Assembly (NCBI RefSeq): GCF_008042035.1 | Contig: NZ_RDBL01000009.1 | Location: 1 to 64,000, forward strand | Length of the DNA: 64,000 bases | Reading direction: 5' to 3' | Source: Streptomyces sp. col6 | Lineage (GTDB): Bacteria > Actinomycetota > Actinomycetes > Streptomycetales > Streptomycetaceae | Part shown: piece after piece, positions 24,688 to 34,560 of the stretch | Layout of the letters: every line of letters begins with the position of its first letter | Numbering within the stretch: the stretch's first letter is position 1 | The notes under the pieces: generated by a model | Database searches by the model: none | Told to the model about the DNA's origin: nothing | The model's input: the letters and a program-made list of their open reading frames with translations, nothing else | Translations under genes and position numbers: made by a program

Positions 24688-27600
24688 CTACGGGTTGATG
24701 TTGATCTTCATGGTGGACGTCGTGTTCTTCACGTCCTGGGCGTTGTCACTGAACCTGAGCCCGTTGAAGGTGACCTCGCCGACGGCCGGCCCCTGGCCCG
24801 CTTCCGGCATCTCGTTGGCCCACAGCCCGAACCCGGACTTGGCGTCGAAGGCGTCGCCGCTCTTGTGCGCGCCGGAGATGGAGATGTCGGTCAGGATGGT
24901 GTCCTTGATCGGGAACTGCGGCTGGCCTCCCACGTAGTTGGTCTGGAACATGATGCCGCTGTACGTCGGGTCGACGATGTCGACGTGGTTGATCCGGATG
25001 CCCTGGAAGACCTTGGAGGCGGAGAACAGCCAGATGCCGGGGAAGGTCTGCGTACCCCAGAAATGACCGCCGGAGCGGACCACGGAGACGTTCTCGACCG
25101 TCGTCGGACCGGTCCCGAACCCGTTCATCGGGTAGCCGAAGTCCAGCGAGCTGACCGTGATCCCGGAGTACACCAGGGTGTCCGCGATGCGGATGTTGCG
25201 GAAGGTGTTGTCGTAGCCGCCGTAGACGGCCACACCGGCCGCACGCCAGGTCAGCAGGGAGGTGAGGTTCTCGTAGACGTTGTTCTTCATGTCCGCGCCG
25301 CCGGAGTCGATCGCCGAGAACAGCGCGAAGCTGTCGTCACCGGTGGCCCGCGACTCGTTGTTGACGACGTGGTTGTCCGTCGACCCGTTGGTCATGTTGA
25401 TGCCGTCGGCGAACGTGTCGCGGATACGGGAGTTCTTGATGGTGATGCTGTCGGTGTTGGCGCCCCAGTAGAGGCACACCGTGTGCTCGTTCCAGACGTT
25501 GTCGATCACCATGTCCGAGACGTTGGAGAAGTCGAACACCTTGCCCGGCCCGTCGATGCGCGAGGTGTAGTTCCCGAAGTACGCGAAGTTCGCGAACGTG
25601 GACCCCTTGGCGCTGGCCTCGGCCCGGAAGCCGATGTCGGTGTTCTCCTGCGTCGAGGGCGCGTGGAACCTGGTGTACCAGGGCCCCGCACCGATGACCT
25701 TGACGGCCTTGCCGTACACCTGGAACTTGCTCGCGGTCTCGTAGTCGCCGGCCGGCAGGTAGACGCCCACCAGCTTGCCCGTGGTGTCCATCCGCACCTT
25801 GTCCAGGGCGTTCTGGACGTCCTGGTGGGTGAAACCGGCCGGAACGGCGTAGGCGGCCGGGTCCGGGTTGGCGACCTGGGTGGCCTGCTCCAGGCTGATG
25901 AAGTCGATCGCGTAGGTGCTGGTGTTCGCCGCGTCCTTCTGGAGCCGGATCTTGCTGCCCGCCGGGACGGTCTTCCCCAGCATCACGTTGGCCTCGTCGT
26001 AGATGTGCCGGGGTGAACCGGAGCCCGGGGAGTTGCCGGGGCCGGTCTCGGCGCCGTACAGCCAGGCGTACTTCGAGGTGAGGTCGATCGCCTTGAGGAA
26101 GGTGCCGTCCACGTAGATGTTGAGCTTGGAGTCGATACCGCCGCCGCCCGCCGAGTCCGGGATGGAGTAGCGGGTCACCAGGGTGTTGGTGCTGGCCCTG
26201 GTGGTGAACTCGACGTAGTTGCCGGTGTCGTTCAGCGTGACGGCCTTGCGGCCGGACGCCTCGCCCGCCACGTCGCCGACGGTCCTGTTGGGCCCGACGA
26301 CCTTCGCGCCGCCGCCGGTGACGCCGTCCTCCGCCTCGTAGGTGTCGTACGGCATGTTGGCGCCGCGCCCGACGAAGAAGGAGCTGCTGACGGTGTTGTT
26401 CTCGCGCTTGACCGGGAGTTCCTGGGCGTCGTCCGCGACGACCGTCCTCACGGTGTACGAGCCGTTGGCCGCCGTCCAGGAGCCCAGGTTCACCGGGGAG
26501 CTGGTGGCACCCGCGGCGATCGAGCCGTTGTAGCTGCCGGTGAGGGTCTTCACCGTGGCGCCCTTGGCGTCGAGCAGGGTCACGGTGACGGCGTGCCCGC
26601 CCGAGGCCGAGGCGACCGTGCCCTGGTTCCGGATGGCGACGGAGAAGGCGACGTTGTCACCCTGGGCCGGGGCGGACGGCGAGGTGGCGACCGCGGGCAC
26701 CAGGTCGGAGCTGGCGACCGGCTTCACGACCAGGCCGGAGGCGCTGGTGTACGTGTTGTCGGTCTCGTTCTGCTCGATGATCTGGTTGTCCGGGTCGACG
26801 ACCGCGCTCAGCGTGTACGTGCCCGCGTCGCGCGCCCCGATGTCCGCGCCGACCTGCGAGGAGGCCCCGGCGGCGAGAGCGCCCACGTTGGCGGTCGCGA
26901 CCTTGGTGCCGCCGAGCCGGAATTCCAGCTTGCCGGCCGGAGCGGCGACGGCGCCGGTGTTGCGCACCGTCGCGGTGAGCGTGACCGGGTCCGACTCGAC
27001 GGGCGCGGCCGGGCTCACCGTCAACGCGCTGACCTGGAGGTTCGGGTTGGGTGCCGGAGCGCCCAGCACCTGGAACTCCGCGACCTGCCCGGCGGGCGCA
27101 CCGGTGTTGGAGGTGAACTTCAGCTGGACGTCGGCGACCCGCGCGTCGACCGGGATGGTCACCGTGTTGCCACCGCTCGGACTGAACGCGTAGTCCTTGG
27201 CGGCGACCAGGCTGGTGAAGGACGAGGCACTCTGCTCACGGCCGAGGACCTGGATGTTCTGGGTCCTGGCTCCCCAGCTGCTGTCCGGGTTGAGCTTCAC
27301 GACGACGCTCTGGGTGTCGGCGTTGGCGCCCAGCTTCACCGTGAGGGTGTTGGGGTAGCTGCCGCCCGCGCCCTCCCAGTAGGTGGAGACCTGGTTGTCG
27401 TTGGCGTTCTCCGCGACGAAGGTGTGCACCACGGAGGAGGCGGTGATGGGCTTGCCGACGGCGAGGTTGGAGGCCGCGCCGGTGGAGCCGTTGCGGGTGA
27501 CGGTGTTGCTGTCGCCGGAGACGTTGCCCGCCGCGTCCTTGGCCCGTACGACGTACGACACGGTGGTGCCGGCGGGCTGGGTGTCGGTGTACGTGGTGAC

Positions 27601-28965
27601 ATCGCCGGCCACGCTCTTGCGCAGCACGTTGTTGGCGTAGATGTCGTACCCGGTGACGCCCTTGTTGTCGCTGGACGCCGTCCAGACCAGCTTGATCTGT
27701 CCGGAGGCGGGCTCGGTGAAGCTCAGGTTCGCCGGTGCGGTGGGCGCCTGGGTGTCCCCGGTGCTCCCGCCGCGGGTCACGGTGTTGCTGTTGCCCGAGA
27801 CGTTGCCCGCGGCGTCCCTGGCCCGGACGTAGTACGAGACGGTGGTGCCGGCCGGGCGGGTGTCGGTGTAGGTGGTGACACCACCGGCGACGCTGGTCAG
27901 CAGGGTGTTGTCGGCGTAGATGTCGTACCCGGTGACGGCGGTGTCGTCGGTCGACGCCTTCCAGGTCAGCTTGATCTGCCCGGTGGCCGGTTCGGTGTAC
28001 GCCAGCTGCGTCGGGGCGCTCGGCGCCTGCGTGTCACCGGACTCGGGGCCGTAGACCTCCAGCTCGGAGACCTGGGCGCCGGGCTGGACGGTGTTGGCGC
28101 TGACCAGGACGCGGACGTAGCGGGTGGTGGTGGCGTCGAAGGTGATCGTCGCCGTCTCGCCGGAGCCGGGGCTGAAGGTGTACGCCGTGGCCTGGGTGAG
28201 GTCGGTGAAGTCCGAGCCGTTGGCACTGCCCTGGATCTTCAGCGTCTGGCTGCGGGTCTCCCAGCCGTCGGGGAGCCGCAGCACCACGCGGTCGACCCGT
28301 ACGGACGAGCCGAGGTCGGCCTGGAGCCACTGCGGCAGCTCGTTGTTGCGGCTCTCCCAGTAGCTGGCCCGGTTGCCGTCGTTGGCGTTGGCCGCGATGT
28401 ACGTCTGGGTGTAGCTGCTGGCCGTGAGCGGGCGCCCGGCGGCGAGGTTCACCGAGGACTCGGCGGCCGCCCGGACCTCGAGCTCGGCGAGCTGGCCGTT
28501 GTCGGAGGCGGTGTTCTTGGTGATGTCGGCCCGTACGAAACGGGCCTGGGTGGCCGGGAAGCTGATGGTGACCTTGTTGGAGCTGCCCGGTGCGAAGGAG
28601 TAGGAGGCCGAGGTCTTCAGCGTGGAGAAGCTGGTGCCGTCGACGCTGCCCTGGAGGGAGAGCGTCTGGCGGCGGGCCGACCAGTCGGCGGGGAGCTTCA
28701 GGGTGACCTGGTCGATGCGGGTGACCTTGCCCAGGTCGCTCTGCACCCACTGGGGCAGGGACTTGCCCGACCCCTCCCAGTACGTCGACTGCTGTCCGTC
28801 GGCGATGTTCCCGGCGGACTTCCCGCTGCTCGCGGCGGCGCGGTGGCCGGCGGCGATGTTCGGGCCACCGGCGGCCGAGGCGTTCAGCGCCGGCCAGGCG
28901 ACCATCATCAGGCTGGTGGAGACGGTCGCGGAAAGAATCCGCCATCTCCAGCGTCGCGTTCTCAT
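24688..28965 (-). CDS. Secreted multidomain alpha-1,3-glucanase (GH87 mutanase/mycodextranase)
   Basis: 1425 aa with a Sec signal (about 1-31). Domains in order: discoidin/F5-8C type module (35-165), a second (170-308), two near-identical fibronectin III repeats (309-400, 400-495), a third discoidin-like module (496-640), two CARDB-type modules (640-745, 745-860), a CBM35/6-like module beginning YEAEDG (865-1015), then a right-handed beta-helix catalytic domain (1020-1425). Asp1187 in ADGIN and Asp1210-Asp1211 in GDDSFALFS have the same 23/24-residue spacing as the Asp triad described for GH87 enzymes (recalled). It should hydrolyse alpha-1,3-glucan of fungal walls or biofilms. The importer and alpha-glucosidase next door suit the products. 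Confidence 0.88.
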   Translation of the reverse strand: MRTRRWRWRILSATVSTSLMMVAWPALNASAAGGPNIAAGHRAAASSGKSAGNIADGQQSTYWEGSGKSLPQWVQSDLGKVTRIDQVTLKLPADWSARRQTLSLQGSVDGTSFSTLKTSASYSFAPGSSNKVTISFPATQARFVRADITKNTASDNGQLAELEVRAAAESSVNLAAGRPLTASSYTQTYIAANANDGNRASYWESRNNELPQWLQADLGSSVRVDRVVLRLPDGWETRSQTLKIQGSANGSDFTDLTQATAYTFSPGSGETATITFDATTTRYVRVLVSANTVQPGAQVSELEVYGPESGDTQAPSAPTQLAYTEPATGQIKLTWKASTDDTAVTGYDIYADNTLLTSVAGGVTTYTDTRPAGTTVSYYVRARDAAGNVSGNSNTVTRGGSTGDTQAPTAPANLSFTEPASGQIKLVWTASSDNKGVTGYDIYANNVLRKSVAGDVTTYTDTQPAGTTVSYVVRAKDAAGNVSGDSNTVTRNGSTGAASNLAVGKPITASSVVHTFVAENANDNQVSTYWEGAGGSYPNTLTVKLGANADTQSVVVKLNPDSSWGARTQNIQVLGREQSASSFTSLVAAKDYAFSPSGGNTVTIPVDARVADVQLKFTSNTGAPAGQVAEFQVLGAPAPNPNLQVSALTVSPAAPVESDPVTLTATVRNTGAVAAPAGKLEFRLGGTKVATANVGALAAGASSQVGADIGARDAGTYTLSAVVDPDNQIIEQNETDNTYTSASGLVVKPVASSDLVPAVATSPSAPAQGDNVAFSVAIRNQGTVASASGGHAVTVTLLDAKGATVKTLTGSYNGSIAAGATSSPVNLGSWTAANGSYTVRTVVADDAQELPVKRENNTVSSSFFVGRGANMPYDTYEAEDGVTGGGAKVVGPNRTVGDVAGEASGRKAVTLNDTGNYVEFTTRASTNTLVTRYSIPDSAGGGGIDSKLNIYVDGTFLKAIDLTSKYAWLYGAETGPGNSPGSGSPRHIYDEANVMLGKTVPAGSKIRLQKDAANTSTYAIDFISLEQATQVANPDPAAYAVPAGFTHQDVQNALDKVRMDTTGKLVGVYLPAGDYETASKFQVYGKAVKVIGAGPWYTRFHAPSTQENTDIGFRAEASAKGSTFANFAYFGNYTSRIDGPGKVFDFSNVSDMVIDNVWNEHTVCLYWGANTDSITIKNSRIRDTFADGINMTNGSTDNHVVNNESRATGDDSFALFSAIDSGGADMKNNVYENLTSLLTWRAAGVAVYGGYDNTFRNIRIADTLVYSGITVSSLDFGYPMNGFGTGPTTVENVSVVRSGGHFWGTQTFPGIWLFSASKVFQGIRINHVDIVDPTYSGIMFQTNYVGGQPQFPIKDTILTDISISGAHKSGDAFDAKSGFGLWANEMPEAGQGPAVGEVTFNGLRFSDNAQDVKNTTSTMKININP

Positions 28966-29301
28966 CTGTCCCCGATCTGCTGCCTCGGCGCGAGGTGGCC
29001 GAGGCGCGGCTCAGTCTGCGAAACCTGCCCGTACATGAATTCCTGCACCGACAGGATGACCTTTTGCGTTTTGCGGTCAGAGAGTTGCAGAGAATTGACA
29101 TGGAGTCCACCGTTCCGGCAGAAGTCGGCATCCACACAGGTCGGATGCACTGGCGTCAACTGTCGTGACATTAAGGGCAATTACTGGCGCACTGATCAGG
29201 CCCTCCAGAGCCGGTCGCCGGTGCAAGGAATTTGCGCGTCCGCGCAAGCCGCTGAAAGGTGCCAGTTGGGAGGGGTGAACGCGCGGGGCGCTCCGGGCAC
29301 G
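28966..29301. other. Intergenic region upstream of GH87
   Basis: About 336 bp without a gene between the GH87 start (28965) and the terminator of the GNAT gene, more AT-rich than its surroundings. It presumably holds the GH87 promoter on the minus strand. A tandem TTTTGCG TTTTGCG (29062-29075) is the only repeat I see and might be part of a regulator site. No ORF is convincing. Confidence 0.6.
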
Positions 29302-29339
29302 GCGAAGGGCGGGCCCGCCTCCGCGGACCCGCCCTTCGC
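29302..29339. terminator. Intrinsic terminator after GNAT gene
   Basis: GCGAAGGGCGGGCCCG pairs with CGGACCCGCCCTTCGC around a short loop, with one G-T type mismatch, followed by TCTCTTCGTT. It lies 27 bp past the GNAT stop at 29366. Confidence 0.75.
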
Positions 29340-29365
29340 TCTCTTCGTTCGTCAGCCGGAAAGGC

Positions 29366-29845
29366 TCACCCGGCGGGGCTCCACCGGTACCGGACGTCCG
29401 GCTCCTTCTCCTCGTTGCGGCTGCCGTCGTCGAAGGCGACCGCGGTGAAGCCGTGGCGCTCGTAGAAGGCCCGCGCCCCGGAGTTGCGCTGGAAGGTGTA
29501 CAGGGTCAGCCCCTCCGGGCCGGCCTCCTTGGCCGCCTCCAGCAGGAGGGTGCCGATGCCGCGGCGGCGCAGGCCGGGGGCGATGTAGAGGTGCTCCAGC
29601 TCCGTGCCGTCCAGCGAGACGAAGCCGGCGATCCGGGTCTGCCCGTCCTCGCTCGTCTCGGCCACCCGGACATCGGTGCCGGGCAGCACCACATGCGTCA
29701 TCCAGGCGAGGGTCGCCTCGTCGCTGTGCACCCGCGCCAGGTATGGCATGGCGGCGGCGCGGGAGGCGAGAAAGAGCCGGGTCAGCGGGCCGGCGTCGTC
29801 CGGGCGGGCCTTGCGGAGCACGGTGGAGGGGCTGTCCGACGGCAT
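29366..29845 (-). CDS. GNAT family N-acetyltransferase
   Basis: 159 aa. GNAT acetyl-CoA motif LRRRGIGTLLLEAA (about 95-108) and the terminal NSGARAFYERHGFTAV segment are clear. It is a stand-alone, single-domain acetyltransferase of unknown substrate. Start at ATG 29845 has the RBS GGAGAGA. It diverges from the phosphopantetheinyl transferase gene across a 156-bp promoter region. Confidence 0.9.
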   Translation of the reverse strand: MPSDSPSTVLRKARPDDAGPLTRLFLASRAAAMPYLARVHSDEATLAWMTHVVLPGTDVRVAETSEDGQTRIAGFVSLDGTELEHLYIAPGLRRRGIGTLLLEAAKEAGPEGLTLYTFQRNSGARAFYERHGFTAVAFDDGSRNEEKEPDVRYRWSPAG

Positions 29846-30001
29846 GGGTTCTCTCCTGTCCGAGTGGCCGCCGCCCAGGTGCGGGGCGCACGGTGATCGA
29901 ACTTACGTCGGGCCCGTCGCGGATCTCCATAGGATAAGAGCGCCCCTGTACCGCCGGTGCCCGCGCGCGGTGCCCGTCCCTGCCGAGGAAACGACGTAAC
30001 G

Positions 30002-30736
30002 GTGTACCAGCCCCACGTGTTCACACTGACCGAGGACGGCTACCGGGGGCCCGTCCCCTCCTGGCGTCCGGGCGAAGCCTCCGTGTGGCTGGTGGACACG
30101 GACCGGGCCGCCGGAGCCGCGCGGTCGCTCGCGCCCGGCATCCTCGATGCCTCGGAACTCGCCCGGGTGGAGAAGCTGGTCTTCCCGGCCGACCGCGACT
30201 GCTACACCGCGGCGCATGTGGCGCTGCGCCTGCTGCTCGGCGCGCACCAGGGCGTCGCGCCGGATGCCGTACGGCTGACCCGGGAGCGCTGCCCGTCCTG
30301 CGGGGGCCCGCACGGGCGGCCGGCGACCGGCGGCGGGACGCACTTCTCGCTCTCGCACACCCGGGGCGTCGCACTGCTGGCGTTCGCGGACGCACCGGTG
30401 GGGGTGGACGTGGAGCGCGTCCCCGAGGCGCGGGTCGTGGCGGAGATCTCGGGACAGCTGCACCCGGCCGAGGCCGCCGAACTGTCCGCGCTGCCGCAGC
30501 CGGAGCGGCTGGCCGCCTTCGCCCGGGTGTGGACCCGCAAGGAGGCCTATCTCAAGGGTGAGGGGGTAGGCCTCGCCGGCGGACTGAACCACGAGCACGT
30601 GGGCACCGGCCCGCTCCCCCTGGACCCGCCGGGCTGGTCCGTCACCGATGTCGCCGTCCCCGGCGGGTACGCGGCGGCGGTGGCCGTCGGCACGGCGGGG
30701 CGGGCGCCCGCCGAAGGTCACGACCCGCGAAAATGA
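30002..30736 (+). CDS. Sfp-type 4'-phosphopantetheinyl transferase
   Basis: 244 aa from GTG 30002, with GAGGAA 11 bases upstream; a GTG at 29957 would add 15 residues. Sfp/EntD motifs: [21 protein letters not shown] (metal-binding acidic pair) and the [12 protein letters not shown] helix. It transfers phosphopantetheine from CoA to carrier-protein serines and is the only such enzyme in the window, so it may activate the ACP encoded at 12253-12495. It is followed after 46 bp by phosphoglucomutase. Confidence 0.93.
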   Translation: MYQPHVFTLTEDGYRGPVPSWRPGEASVWLVDTDRAAGAARSLAPGILDASELARVEKLVFPADRDCYTAAHVALRLLLGAHQGVAPDAVRLTRERCPSCGGPHGRPATGGGTHFSLSHTRGVALLAFADAPVGVDVERVPEARVVAEISGQLHPAEAAELSALPQPERLAAFARVWTRKEAYLKGEGVGLAGGLNHEHVGTGPLPLDPPGWSVTDVAVPGGYAAAVAVGTAGRAPAEGHDPRK

Positions 30737-30782
30737 CCGCACGGGCAGATCGCACCGACCGACCGATACGGAGGAGTGGCAG

Positions 30783-32423
30783 ATGCCGCACGCACGAGCC
30801 GGACAGCAGGCGCGCCCCGAGGACCTGACCGATGTGGCACGGCTGGTGACGGCGTACTACACGCTGCATCCCGATCCGGCCGAGCCCGGCCAGCGGGTGG
30901 CGTTCGGTACCTCCGGGCACCGCGGTTCGTCGACCGCCACCGCGTTCAACGAGGACCACATCGCGGCGACGAGCCAGGCCATCTGCGAGTACCGGGCCCA
31001 GCAGGGCACGGACGGGCCGCTGTTCCTGGGGGCGGACACCCACGCCCTCTCGGAGCCGGCCCGGGTCACGGCCCTCGAGGTGTTCGCCGCCAACGACGTG
31101 CGGGTCCTGATCGACACCGAGGACGGGTACACCCCGACGCCCGCGGTCTCGCACGCCATCCTCACGTACAACAAGGGCCGCACCTCCGGTCTCGCGGACG
31201 GGGTGGTGGTCACCCCGTCGCACAACCCGCCGGGGGACGGCGGTTTCAAGTACAACCCGCCGAGCGGCGGTCCGGCCGGGTCGGAGGCGACCGGCTGGAT
31301 CCAGGACCGGGCCAACGAGATCATCACCGGCGGACTCAAGGACGTCCGCCGGGTGCCGTACACCCGGGCGCTCGCCGCCCCGACGACCGGCAGGTACGAC
31401 TTCCTCGGCACCTATGTGTCGGACCTGCCCTCCGTCCTGGACCTGGACGCGGTGCGCGAGGCCGGCGTACGGATCGGCGCCGACCCGCTGGGCGGGGCTT
31501 CGGTCGCGTACTGGGGGCGGATCGCGGAGCAGCACCGCCTCGACCTGACCGTGGTCAACCCGCTGACCGATCCCACCTGGCGGTTCATGACGCTGGACTG
31601 GGACGGGAAGATCCGGATGGACTGCTCGTCGCCGCACGCGATGGCCTCGCTGATCGCTCAGCGCGACCGCTACCAGATCGCCACCGGCAACGACGCCGAC
31701 GCCGACCGGCACGGCATCGTCACCCCGGACGCCGGGCTGATGAACCCGAACCACTACCTCGCCGTGGCCATCAACTACCTGTACGCCCACCGGGAGAACT
31801 GGCCGTCCGGGGCGGGCGTCGGCAAGACCCTGGTGTCCTCCGGCATGATCGACCGGGTCGCCGCCGGCCTCGGCCGCCGGCTCGTCGAGGTGCCGGTCGG
31901 CTTCAAGTGGTTCGTGGACGGGCTGGCCGACGGCTCGCTGGGCTTCGGCGGCGAGGAGTCGGCCGGGGCGTCGTTCCTGCGCCGGGACGGCTCGGTGTGG
32001 ACGACCGACAAGGACGGCATCCTGCTCGCCCTGCTGGCCTCCGAGATCCAGGCGGTCACCGGCGAGTCCCCGTCCCAGCATTACGCCGCGCTGACCTCCC
32101 GGTTCGGTGAGCCCGCGTACGCGCGGATCGACGCGCCGGCGGACCGTGAGCAGAAGGCGGTGCTGGCGCGCCTCTCCCCCGGGCAGGTCGGTGCGGACAC
32201 CCTCGCGGGCGAGCCGGTGACCGCCGTGCTGACCTCGGCGCCGGGCAACGGCGCCGCGATCGGCGGCATCAAGGTGACCACGGAGAACGCCTGGTTCGCG
32301 GCCCGCCCCTCCGGCACCGAGGACGTGTACAAGGTCTACGCGGAGTCGTTCCGGGGCGCCGAGCACCTGGCCCAGGTCCAGGAGGAGGCCAAGGCCGTGG
32401 TCTCTCAGGCGCTGAAGGCCTGA
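30783..32423 (+). CDS. pgm: Phosphoglucomutase (alpha-D-glucose phosphate-specific)
   Basis: 546 aa from ATG 30783 ([14 protein letters not shown]), with the RBS GGAGTGG. Alpha-phosphohexomutase signatures: FGTSGHRG near the N-terminus, the phosphoserine loop [17 protein letters not shown] with Ser146, the metal loop [10 protein letters not shown], the sugar loop GGEESAG and the phosphate-binding [12 protein letters not shown]. It interconverts glucose-1- and glucose-6-phosphate, linking glycogen/trehalose and nucleotide-sugar synthesis to central metabolism. Length and motifs fit the Pgm class rather than ManB. Confidence 0.96.
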   Translation: MPHARAGQQARPEDLTDVARLVTAYYTLHPDPAEPGQRVAFGTSGHRGSSTATAFNEDHIAATSQAICEYRAQQGTDGPLFLGADTHALSEPARVTALEVFAANDVRVLIDTEDGYTPTPAVSHAILTYNKGRTSGLADGVVVTPSHNPPGDGGFKYNPPSGGPAGSEATGWIQDRANEIITGGLKDVRRVPYTRALAAPTTGRYDFLGTYVSDLPSVLDLDAVREAGVRIGADPLGGASVAYWGRIAEQHRLDLTVVNPLTDPTWRFMTLDWDGKIRMDCSSPHAMASLIAQRDRYQIATGNDADADRHGIVTPDAGLMNPNHYLAVAINYLYAHRENWPSGAGVGKTLVSSGMIDRVAAGLGRRLVEVPVGFKWFVDGLADGSLGFGGEESAGASFLRRDGSVWTTDKDGILLALLASEIQAVTGESPSQHYAALTSRFGEPAYARIDAPADREQKAVLARLSPGQVGADTLAGEPVTAVLTSAPGNGAAIGGIKVTTENAWFAARPSGTEDVYKVYAESFRGAEHLAQVQEEAKAVVSQALKA

Positions 32424-32434
32424 CCCGGTGTGTG

Positions 32435-32470
32435 CCCGGCCCTCCCCGCACGGCTGCGGGGAGGGCCGGG
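32435..32470. terminator. Perfect bidirectional terminator
   Basis: CCCGGCCCTCCCCGCA (32435-32450) pairs perfectly with TGCGGGGAGGGCCGGG (32455-32470), loop of 4, between the convergent pgm and rhamnogalacturonan lyase genes. Confidence 0.88.
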
Positions 32471-32476
32471 TCGCGC

Positions 32477-34366
32477 TCAGGGGGTGAACACCGTGGGCCT
32501 CGGGGCGGTCGCCATACCGCTGCCGATGAAGAAGCCGGGGTGCGGCGGCTGGTTGTAGGCGGTGTTCTGCCAGGCCAGCGCGGTGCGGTAGGTGGTGTCG
32601 TGGAGCAGTGTGGTGATCCTGGTACCGGTCTCGTACGGCGTGGAGTAGATCCGCAGCGCGGTGTTGTTCGTCGTCGCCCAGACCACCTCCTCGCGCCAGT
32701 CGCCGAACAGGTCGCCGGAGATGACCGGGGTGGCCTTGGTGCTGTTGTTGGAGTGGACCGAGGCTCCCGTCAGCAGCCGGGTGTCGCCGGAGGTGCCGTA
32801 CTTGTCGATGTGGGTGCCGTCCAGCAGCTCCCGGGTGGTGTCACCGTCCCACCAGGCAAGGAAGTTGGTGCTGGAGGGCTTGCGGCTCGCGACCACCGTG
32901 CCGTGCGGGTCGCGTATTCCGGAGGCCGCGGACGACCAGGACTCGGCGCCCGCGCTGCCCGCCCAGATGTCGTCGCTGACGCCGCGCCCGTTGTCGCCTC
33001 CGGCGGGCGTGGACCAGATGATCTGGCCGGTCTTCGCGTCCGCCATCCAGGACGAGGGCTTCGAGCCGTCCTCGTCGACCTTGAACTCCTCCAGGCCCGG
33101 CCGCGACGGGTCCAGGTCGCCGACGTGCATGGCGTCGCCGTGGCCGTTCTTCGTGGTCCACAGGGAGCTGCCGTTGTCGTCGACGGCCATGGCCCCGTAG
33201 ACGATCTCGTCCCTGCCGTCGCCGTCGACGTCGGCCACCGACAGCTGGTGGTTGCCCTGTCCGTCGTAACCCCGGCCGCTGTTGGTCGAGCTGTTGGTGT
33301 CGAACGTCCAGCGCCGGGTGAAGGCCCCGCCGCGCCAGTCCCAGGCGGCGATCACCGTACGCGTGTAGTAGCCGCGGGCCATGATCAGTGAGGGCCGGGT
33401 GCCGTCGAGATAGGCGGTGCCGGCGAGGAAGCGGTCGACGCGGTTGCCGTAACTGTCGCCCCAGGAGGAGACGGTGCCGCGCGCGGGGACGTAGTCGACG
33501 GTGCCCATGGCGGCGCCCGTCAGGCCGTTGAACATGGTGAGGTACTCCGGGCCGGACAGGACGTAGCCGGAGGAGTTGCGGTGGTCGGCCGAGGCACTGC
33601 CGATCACGGTGCCCCGGCCGTCGACGCTGCCGTCGGCGGTCTTCATCGCCACCTCGGCCCGGCCGTCGCCGTCGTAGTCGTACACCTGGAACTGGGTGTA
33701 GTGCGCGCCGGAGCGGATGTTGCGGCCCAGGTCGATCCGCCACAGCCGGGTGCCGTCGAGCTTGATGCCGTCGACGACGGTGTTGCCCGTGTAGCCGGAC
33801 TGGGAATTGTCCTTGGCGTTGGTGGGCTGCCACTTCAGTACGAAGTCGAGTGCGCCGTCCCCGTCGAGGTCGCCGACGGAGGCGTCGTTGGCCTCGTAGG
33901 TGTAGGCGACGCCGTCCGGGGTCGTGCCGCCAGGAGGCGGGCTGATGGGTACGTCCTTGTAGCCGGCGCGGAACTGGATCGCGTGCACGGAGTCGCCCTG
34001 CTCGACGCCGCCGACCACCGCGCGCACGGTGTAGTCGGCGGAGTCGGGGGCGCCGGCGTGGAAGTAGTTGGTCGAGCCGGTGACCGGCGAGGCGTTCACC
34101 TTCGTACCGGCGCGGTAGACGTTGAAGGCGACGGAGCCGGCGTCGGTGGCGAGCCAGCGCCAGCTGACGAGGTTGCCGGCGTCGGTGTGGACACTGACGA
34201 CGCCCCGGTCCAGCGCCTCGGCCTGGCGCGCGGTCGCGGCGTGCGAGGTCTGGCCGCTGACGACCAGTCCGGCGGCGGCGAGGATTCCGGCGGTGACGGC
34301 GCCGAGCAGGGTGCGGGTCCGGGTGGTACGGCGTCTGCGGGATGTGCGGGGATGCGCGAGAGCCAC
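32477..34366 (-). CDS. Secreted rhamnogalacturonan lyase (PL11)
   Basis: 629 aa with a twin-basic signal peptide (RRRRTTRTRTLLGAV, cleavage after about residue 43). It starts with an Fn3-like domain, then an eight-bladed propeller built around Asp-rich Ca sites (DLDGDGALDF, DYDGDGRAEVAMKTADG, DVDGDGRDEIVYG). This is the PL11 rhamnogalacturonan endolyase layout, with the MKTADG and GNHQLSVADVDGDG landmarks. It cleaves the rhamnogalacturonan I backbone of plant pectin outside the cell. No CBM is appended and no pectin-use partners are adjacent, so it is a solitary plant-polymer enzyme. Confidence 0.93.
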   Translation of the reverse strand: MALAHPRTSRRRRTTRTRTLLGAVTAGILAAAGLVVSGQTSHAATARQAEALDRGVVSVHTDAGNLVSWRWLATDAGSVAFNVYRAGTKVNASPVTGSTNYFHAGAPDSADYTVRAVVGGVEQGDSVHAIQFRAGYKDVPISPPPGGTTPDGVAYTYEANDASVGDLDGDGALDFVLKWQPTNAKDNSQSGYTGNTVVDGIKLDGTRLWRIDLGRNIRSGAHYTQFQVYDYDGDGRAEVAMKTADGSVDGRGTVIGSASADHRNSSGYVLSGPEYLTMFNGLTGAAMGTVDYVPARGTVSSWGDSYGNRVDRFLAGTAYLDGTRPSLIMARGYYTRTVIAAWDWRGGAFTRRWTFDTNSSTNSGRGYDGQGNHQLSVADVDGDGRDEIVYGAMAVDDNGSSLWTTKNGHGDAMHVGDLDPSRPGLEEFKVDEDGSKPSSWMADAKTGQIIWSTPAGGDNGRGVSDDIWAGSAGAESWSSAASGIRDPHGTVVASRKPSSTNFLAWWDGDTTRELLDGTHIDKYGTSGDTRLLTGASVHSNNSTKATPVISGDLFGDWREEVVWATTNNTALRIYSTPYETGTRITTLLHDTTYRTALAWQNTAYNQPPHPGFFIGSGMATAPRPTVFTP

Positions 34367-34560
34367 GGTACGTGCCTTCCGGAGTGGTGGTGGGCGGGTA
34401 CTCCTCAGTGGCCGCCGCGCGCGGAAAGGTTGCCGCCCCGCGCGGTTCCCCGGTGCTCACCCGTTCGGCGCCGCTCGGTGGCGGGCGCGGACCGGGGGCG
34501 CGCAGGCTGTCCGGAGAGCTGCCGATCGACAGGGGTGGCGGAGCCCGTTGGGGGTGCGAC

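Noticed and set aside
27490..28030. Direct repeats in the GH87 gene as a mobile or CRISPR-like array
   Set aside because: They are the two coding Fn3 modules, in frame and diverged at the nucleotide level; no spacers.
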